A stretch of 11,072 nt of DNA from an uncultured Roseburia sp. (lineage in GTDB: Bacteria; Bacillota; Clostridia; Lachnospirales; Lachnospiraceae), in contig CAKRLC010000088.1 of the NCBI GenBank assembly GCA_934358955.1, positions 1-11,072 of the forward strand, written 5' to 3'. The notes beneath the pieces are model-generated. The model was not told where the DNA came from. It saw only the letters and a list, made by a program, of their open reading frames with translations, and made no database searches. Position numbers and translations under genes: made by a program. Below are positions 6,373 through 11,072 of this stretch, piece by piece; positions within the stretch are counted from its first letter, which is position 1; every line of letters starts with the position of its first letter.

Positions 6373-6593
6373 TATAGCCACGCCTTAAATGTGTTTGGCA
6401 TATTAAGACGTTAAAAAGTTCACAAGTAAGTTATTATAGCCAAGTTTCAAATATGCTTGGCATATTTGAAGACGTTAAAAAATCACAGGTAAATTACTAT
6501 AGCCAACTCTTGAATATGTTTGGCACATTTTAAGACGTTAAAAAGTTCACAGGTAATTTGTTATAGCCACGCCTTAAATATTATCGGCATATT
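6373..6593. repeat. Array of four approx. 63-bp structured repeats (pseudoknot-like)
   Basis: Units begin TATAGCCA at 6373, 6435, 6498 and 6562 (spacing 62, 63, 64 bp); the last is partial. Each has GCCA(A), an AT-rich arm, TTGGC, the complementary arm, then AAGACGTTAAAAA-TTCACAGGTAA. In copy 2, GCCAAG pairs with CTTGGC (6 bp) while TTCAAATATG pairs with CATATTTGAA (10 bp). The two pairings interlock as in an H-type pseudoknot. The spacing is not a multiple of three, so this is not coding. It is not CRISPR-like because there are no unique spacers. The stretch 6594-6747 after it shows no gene. Confidence 0.8.
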
Positions 6594-6747
6594 TCTTAGT
6601 TCCCTGCTTATAACACAGTTCATTGCATGGTCTGTATTATTATTTCTAGTGTACACGAAAAACGATAAAATTCAACCCCATTTTTATAGTTCAGATTTTC
6701 TGACTTGTAGGGTTACAATTGATGTGACACCCTAACACTATACAAAA

Positions 6748-6813
6748 ACGGTTAAGTACATTAGAATTTTAATCGCCAAACCAAAATTCTAACCAAAAGG
6801 AGTACTTAACCGT
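6748..6813 (+). promoter_or_regulatory. Long hairpin over the transposase ribosome binding site
   Basis: ACGGTTAAGTAC (6748-6759) pairs perfectly with GTACTTAACCGT (6802-6813); nested inside, TTAGAATTTT (6761-6770) pairs with AAAATTCTAA (6783-6792). AAGGAG (6797-6802), the probable ribosome binding site, sits in the bulge and edge of the stem, and the ATG follows 1 nt after it. Hairpins that hide the transposase ribosome binding site from read-through transcripts are known in several insertion sequences. Confidence 0.65.
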
Positions 6814-6814
6814 C

Positions 6815-7762
6815 ATGAATACAATAACACATTCACAACGATATTTGCCACATGAAATTAACACAAAATTCTATGCATTCAAACTTTATCGCTCCTGAGT
6901 TGGTGTTTCTTTTGTCTGTCGAAGATATCATATCTCTAAATCTTCTCTTCTTCGATGGAACAAAAAGTTTGATGGGACAAAGGGTTCTTTGCTCGATAAA
7001 TCCCATAGACCTCTCTCAAAACATCCTAATGCACATACAGATGAAGAGTTGAAATGGATTCATGATTACCATAGGCGCAATCCAAAAATTTCTGTGTGTG
7101 AATTGTATGGAAAACTCCGTACCAACAAAGGTTGCTCTCGTCATCCAGGATCCTTATATCGAATTTACCGTAAACTTGGTTATTCCAGTTACGCACCTTC
7201 TACCAAAAAGAAAAGAAAACCTCTGCCTTACGATACTCCTACCGAGTTAGGAATCAAATGGCAAATGGATGTTAAATATGTCCCTACTGCCTGTTATTCC
7301 GGCAGTGTACCTCAAAAGTTTTATCAATATACAGTAATTGATGAAGCTTCCAGAGAACGTTTTATTTATCCCTACATGGAGCAAAGCAGCTATTCCACGG
7401 TAGATTTTCTTAGGAGAGCAATCGCTTACTTCGGTTACAAGCCTTTCATTCTGCAAACCGATAATGATGCCGAATTCACTCATCTTAAAAGAACTGATAG
7501 AACACACCCTTTAGATCTGCTGTGTTCTAAACTTAACATTGTGCACAAGCGGATTCGTCCCAGAACACCTAGACACAATGGAAAAGTCGAACGAAGCCAT
7601 TGTAATGATCAAGAACGATTTTATAATCATATGTCTTTCTACGACTATGATGATTTACAGATACAGATGAAACGATATTTAAATCGCTCCAACAACATAC
7701 CAATGCAGGTATTGGGCTGGAAATCACCTTTACAAAAACGTCTCATACTTGAGACACAATAA
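6815..7762 (+). pseudogene. IS481-like DDE transposase broken by an in-frame TGA
   Basis: The frame runs from ATG 6815 (MNTITHSQRYLPHEINTK) to TAA 7762, 315 codons, and is interrupted only by TGA at 6896-6898 (codon 28). Sequence on both sides is in the same frame: an N-terminal helix-turn-helix region (VSFVCRRYHISKSSLLRW) and an integrase core with WQMDVKYV (Asp152), TDNDAEF (Asp216) and HNGKVERSH (Glu269) as the likely DDE residues. Two positions look altered: TDND-AEF, where relatives have TDNG, and SHCNDQER, where Arg is usual; both fit G-to-A or C-to-T changes. A fragment restarting at TTG 6989 would keep the catalytic core but lack the DNA-binding part. Codon use and AT content match the surrounding region and differ from the flanking operons. 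A one-base nonsense change is the simplest explanation of the TGA. Confidence 0.88.
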
Positions 7763-7820
7763 TTCTTATTCCGCTTGTTTAATATAAATCTGCTATCTAA
7801 AATTAAATGCAGACCTTTTG

Positions 7821-8128
7821 ATACTCAAATCATTTGATGTTAAGTGCAAACGGTTTTTTCTCATTAAATTGTATGAATTGGTTTTGAATTGTGTATTTTA
7901 GTTCTTTCAAATTAGTCAAAAAGATTAGCTCTTGCACAATAATATCAGTTATGATTTTTATATAGTTGGCAAACAATTAACACAATTCACGAATTTTAAA
8001 GCTTCTGATCTCAACATCATCATTTGATGTTGAGTACAAAAGGTATTTTCTTATTAAATTGTATTAATTGGTTTTGAATTATGATTTCAGCTCTGCCAAA
8101 TTAGTCAAAAAGATTAGAATTTGAGTAT
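7821..8128. repeat. Pair of 98-bp direct repeats enclosed by a 10-bp inverted repeat
   Basis: CATTTGATGTT...AAAAAGATTAG occurs at 7831-7928 and 8021-8117 (190-bp spacing, roughly 85% alike by eye). The second copy starts with a perfect CTCAACATCA-tcatt-TGATGTTGAG hairpin; the first has a degraded version. The block is bounded by ATACTCAAAT (7821-7830) and its exact reverse complement ATTTGAGTAT (8119-8128). No ORF of note lies inside. It could be a small non-autonomous mobile element or the eroded end of the neighbouring IS. The stretches 7763-7820 and 8129-8189 show nothing. Confidence 0.6.
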
Positions 8129-8189
8129 TTAGAAAAAATCATACATGCAATCAAAAGAAATATTCCTCATGAATCCAACCCTGTCTCCT

Positions 8190-8274
8190 GCTAAATTTCC
8201 GATACGTTATTCCATTGAGCCGCCTGTTTCATGCTAAATTTCCAACACGATCATTCTTCCATTGAGCCGCCTGT
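8190..8274. repeat. Tandem duplication across the 3' end of the alpha-galactosidase gene
   Basis: GCTAAATTTCC...CCATTGAGCCGCCTGT is present at 8190-8227 and again at 8233-8274. The second lies over the last codons (GGSMEE) and stop; the first is downstream and would also encode GGSME-stop. It looks like a small slippage duplication that left a spare gene end. Confidence 0.7.
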
Positions 8275-10662
8275 CTTTTCCATAAAGTACATCCGCGATG
8301 CGAAGTCCGGGAAGAAACGTACCTGATCATTATAACCGGTTCCTCCAAACCCCTGCTTCAACTTCACGCCGTGATACATAAGAGTATCTCCAAACACAAC
8401 GGTATCTTCTGTTTCCCCATCCATCTTTACAAATCTCGCGATCAGATTATGTGCAAGCGAATCCTGCCGGATATGTACCGGCGAAACCGTATTGACCAGA
8501 TCTCCAAACTCCTTCACATTATATTTCAGCTTCCGGTTGTAAAAATGATATTCTGCATCTGCATCAAGTCCTTTTGCTTTATAACATGCAAACTGTGTAT
8601 TCGGGACTGCAAGCTTCTGCATGAGAAATCCAACTGCTTTCTTCTGATCAGGTGAAACACAGGTCCATTCCTGTAAATTTCCATGTTCCAAAATATGCTC
8701 AGAACCAGTTCCAAAACCACTGAAATTTCTTCCACGGTAAAAGTCACCGAACTGTAACACTTCCCGCCATTCTTTATAAAGAGCAATCTGTGTTTTTACT
8801 GCCTCTAATTCTTCTTTTCTGCCGTCGCAGAAATTCCATTCATAGCCACAGATTCCAAAGGCAGCCACCTGAAATCTGCTCTCTAATGGGGTTATCCGTA
8901 AAGTCTGATGATTTGGACAGGATGAGACATGAGCACTGATCACAGACAGTGGATAACCATAGCTGTATCCTGTCTGAATTGTTGCCCGGCAGACTGCATC
9001 CGTATCATCACTTGCCCAGATCTGCGGAAAATAGCACAAAATTCCCAGATCAAAACGATTGCCTCCGGCAGCACAGCCCTCAAATAAAATATCCGGAAAC
9101 CGTTCTGTCAATGTCCTCATGCAACGATACAGTCCAAGCATATAACGATGTGCCACCTCGCCCTGCTGTTCTGCCGGAAGTTCTTTTGAATAATAATCGG
9201 TCACGATCCGGTTCATATCCCACTTCACATAGGCAATTTTTGCAGAAGAAAACAGCTCGCTCATCTGCCCGATCACGTAATCCTGAACCTCCGTTCTCGT
9301 AAGATCAAGCAATCTCTGATTTCTTCCCTCTGAGTGTGCTTTTCCGGGAATATCCATTGACCAGTCCGGATGGCTGCGATACAGCTCGCTGTCTGTATTC
9401 ACCATCTCCGGCTCAACCCAGATTCCAAAATCAAGGCCAAGTTCATTGACCTTCTCACAGATTCCACGAACCCCTCCCGGAAGCTTTTTCTTATTTGCCT
9501 GCCAGTCTCCCAAAGAGGATTTGTCATTATCCCGCTGTCCAAACCAGCCATCATCCATCACGAAAAGTTCAATTCCTGCTTCTTTGCCTGCCTTTGCAAG
9601 ATTCAACAGCTTTCTTTCATTTATATCAAAATAAGCTGCTTCCCAGCTGTTAAGCAGTACCGGACGGATTCTGTTTTTCCATTTTCCCCGGACGATATGT
9701 TCCCGCACAAACCGGTGCATGCACTGGCTCATGCCGTTAAACCCGTCCTTGGAATAAGCCATCACTGCCTCCGGTGTCTCAAAGCTTTCTCCTTTTTTTA
9801 ATTTCCAGCAAAAGCTCTGTGGATTTATTCCACTCACAAATCGAAGCTTTCCATAAGCATTTTTTTCTGCTGCTTCATAATGATTCCCACTATAAATCAG
9901 GTTGAACCCATAGCAGTCACCGGTATCTTCCGTTGTACCTTCGCTGCTTAACATCACAAAAGGATTTGACCTGGAAGATGACGTTCCTGTATAAGAGGCA
10001 TTCACATATTTGCCTGCTCCGACCATCACATCCTCCCGCTGCATCTCGCGTGCCCATGCACCATGAAACGATGTAAAAATATAATTGCCTTCCGGAAAAT
10101 CAAGCTGGCTGCTCATCAACCGTCTGATGCAGACTGTCTCTTCGCCCTCCTGCAGCAGCTTCGCATATCTCGTGATCACATCACACGCTGCATATACATA
10201 ATAGTGAAGCTCCATTTTAAGCTGCGAATTCTGATCTTTGAGAAAAATCTGAAGATGCTCAACCTCTTCTTCCGTTCCATAAGAACCTGGAAGGCCTTCT
10301 TTTTCCGCTTCTTTTCCTGCTGTTACAGCCGCTTTTTCAAAAACAAAATCTGATGTGAAGCTGCCATCCTCATAGATCAGCTCCACAAACGGTTCTCTGA
10401 TATCTCCTTTTCCATACGATGACATCTCAAGGCAGAGATCTTCCAGTGTATATTCCGGATGCTCCTGATCGTAGATGCAGCTGTTTCCTGGCTGGAAAGC
10501 ATGCTTTTCTGTAAGTGGTGCGATCCCTTCTTCAGACAGATCCCGTACTGTTATTTTTCTGCCATAATACAGATGCTCTAACTGTCCCGTCGGAAGTGTT
10601 CGGAATGCATACGTCGTGTGGTTTGTACTCAAAATAAAAATGCCGTTATCTGCCTGTATCAT
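8251..10662 (-). CDS. GH36 alpha-galactosidase
   Basis: 803 residues, cytoplasmic (no signal peptide), slightly longer than the usual approx. 730 of the family. It hydrolyses terminal alpha-1,6-galactose from melibiose, raffinose and related sugars. An N-terminal beta-sandwich (about 1-320) precedes the (beta/alpha)8 barrel. Barrel motifs: LLNSWEAAYFDI (336-347), MDDGWFGQRDND (369-380), FGIWVEPEMV (412-421), YVKWDMNR (478-485) with Asp482 as nucleophile, CAAGGNRFD (530-538), and IWASDDTDA (548-556) with Asp552 as the probable acid/base. YPLSVISAHVS and PNHQTLR (583-589) follow. The C-terminal part (about 640-803) ends in a small beta domain. The start is set by AGGAGG 5 bp before the ATG. It lies 17 bp after the symporter gene in one operon. 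No secretion or cell-wall signal is seen, so the substrate must be imported first. Confidence 0.97.
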   Translation of the reverse strand: MIQADNGIFILSTNHTTYAFRTLPTGQLEHLYYGRKITVRDLSEEGIAPLTEKHAFQPGNSCIYDQEHPEYTLEDLCLEMSSYGKGDIREPFVELIYEDGSFTSDFVFEKAAVTAGKEAEKEGLPGSYGTEEEVEHLQIFLKDQNSQLKMELHYYVYAACDVITRYAKLLQEGEETVCIRRLMSSQLDFPEGNYIFTSFHGAWAREMQREDVMVGAGKYVNASYTGTSSSRSNPFVMLSSEGTTEDTGDCYGFNLIYSGNHYEAAEKNAYGKLRFVSGINPQSFCWKLKKGESFETPEAVMAYSKDGFNGMSQCMHRFVREHIVRGKWKNRIRPVLLNSWEAAYFDINERKLLNLAKAGKEAGIELFVMDDGWFGQRDNDKSSLGDWQANKKKLPGGVRGICEKVNELGLDFGIWVEPEMVNTDSELYRSHPDWSMDIPGKAHSEGRNQRLLDLTRTEVQDYVIGQMSELFSSAKIAYVKWDMNRIVTDYYSKELPAEQQGEVAHRYMLGLYRCMRTLTERFPDILFEGCAAGGNRFDLGILCYFPQIWASDDTDAVCRATIQTGYSYGYPLSVISAHVSSCPNHQTLRITPLESRFQVAAFGICGYEWNFCDGRKEELEAVKTQIALYKEWREVLQFGDFYRGRNFSGFGTGSEHILEHGNLQEWTCVSPDQKKAVGFLMQKLAVPNTQFACYKAKGLDADAEYHFYNRKLKYNVKEFGDLVNTVSPVHIRQDSLAHNLIARFVKMDGETEDTVVFGDTLMYHGVKLKQGFGGTGYNDQVRFFPDFASRMYFMEKTGGSMEE

Positions 10663-10679
10663 AATATCCTCCTGTCTTT

Positions 10680-11072
10680 TTATGCCTGATGCCGTTCTTT
10701 CAGCTCCTCATTGATCTGCTCTAACCGTTCTTCCGTTAATGCATAATTTTTGCGAAAAACAACAAGACCGATCAGTAATACAAGAATCGGCAGGATCGTC
10801 ATACACATGCGTAATCCCATGCGGGAACCTGCATCTATCGCTGTCAATACTTCTGCCGTTTCATCTTTCTGAATATGGAAAATCCAGATCACAATTGATG
10901 CCGCAAGAGCTGCAACACCGGATGCAAGTTTCACCACAAATGTCTGCATGGAAAAAATAACGGACTCATCACGACGATTATTTTTCCATTCACCGTAATC
11001 TACCGTATTCGCAAGAAAGACAGTAACGATCACATTCAGCATACCGATCGCAGACATGATCAGAAACGCCGG
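10680..11072 (-). CDS. GPH-family sugar:cation symporter, C-terminal part (5' end outside window)
   Basis: 131 codons are visible; the reading frame stays open to the right edge, so the N-terminal two thirds are missing. DYGEWKNNRRDES is the conserved cytoplasmic-loop motif of the glycoside-pentoside-hexuronide:cation symporters (MelB-like, MFS_2). Two hydrophobic segments follow (ASGVAALAASIVIWIF and MTILPILVLLIGLVVF), then a charged cytoplasmic tail ending EELKERHQA. With the GH36 alpha-galactosidase 17 bp downstream, uptake of alpha-galactosides with Na+ or H+ is the best guess; the substrate cannot be read from this fragment. Confidence 0.9.
   Translation of the reverse strand, partial: PAFLIMSAIGMLNVIVTVFLANTVDYGEWKNNRRDESVIFSMQTFVVKLASGVAALAASIVIWIFHIQKDETAEVLTAIDAGSRMGLRMCMTILPILVLLIGLVVFRKNYALTEERLEQINEELKERHQA

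Larger units (their letters stand above)
6748..7762 (+). mobile_element. Remnant of an IS481-like insertion sequence, ends not resolved
   Basis: Contains the transposase pseudogene and its 5' hairpin. I searched 6600-6750 and 7763-8130 for matching terminal inverted repeats and a target duplication and found none, so the limits given are those of the recognisable parts only. The lost ends agree with an old, immobile copy. Confidence 0.6.

Noticed and set aside
6373..6593. CRISPR array
   Set aside because: The whole 63-bp unit is repeated, with no unique spacers between short repeats, and no cas gene is present.
6520..6735. Plus-strand 71-codon ORF after the structured repeats
   Set aside because: It starts inside the repeat array, has no ribosome binding site and no recognisable sequence; the hydrophobic stretch is typical of AT-rich chance frames.
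6896..6898. TGA in the transposase as a selenocysteine codon, given nearby selenium genes
   Set aside because: It falls at a non-catalytic position before the helix-turn-helix, no transposase of this family uses Sec that I know of, and the gene shows other decay. No SECIS-like hairpin was seen right after it.

Overview
The window looks like chromosome of a gut-type Firmicute, most likely a Lachnospiraceae member. This is inferred from the protein sequences, the strong AGGAGG-type ribosome binding sites and the AT-rich intergenic DNA; no rRNA or marker gene is present to confirm it. All intact genes lie on the minus strand, in two operons separated by about 3 kb of AT-rich, repeat-filled DNA.

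Region 1 (1-4998, minus strand) is a selenium-handling operon. In transcription order it holds a DUF3343 small protein (proposed Se/S carrier), selD (selenide, water dikinase, which makes selenophosphate), yedF (TusA plus DsrE-like selenium-metabolism protein), a YqeB/EF2563-family protein, a single protein joining a class V aminotransferase/cysteine desulfurase to a YqeC domain, and the start of a flavodoxin-like NADPH/FMN reductase that runs off the left edge. This set is known as the maturation kit for selenium-dependent molybdenum hydroxylases: a cysteine desulfurase-like enzyme can mobilise Se, SelD activates it, and YqeB/YqeC serve the labile Se cofactor. selA and selB are not in the window, so nothing here shows selenocysteine insertion. 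A good sigma-A promoter (5294-5322) sits about 300 bp upstream. Its leader would carry two copies of a 68-bp repeat and a series of perfect palindromes.

Region 2 (5000-8250) is AT-rich and mostly non-coding or decaying. It holds the leader repeats, a broken gene that lost its start codon and frame (5354-5538), a minus-strand KYG-repeat ORF with in-frame tandem repeats (5609-5884), an approx. 48-bp tandem array (5933-6072), an array of four approx. 63-bp units that each can fold as a hairpin with a possible pseudoknot (6373-6593), an IS481-like transposase gene killed by one in-frame TGA (6815-7762), and a pair of 98-bp direct repeats enclosed by a 10-bp inverted repeat (7821-8128).

Region 3 (8251-11072, minus strand) is a sugar-use operon. 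The C-terminal part of a GPH-family sugar:cation symporter is followed 17 bp later by a GH36 alpha-galactosidase, consistent with uptake and cytoplasmic cleavage of melibiose/raffinose-type alpha-galactosides.
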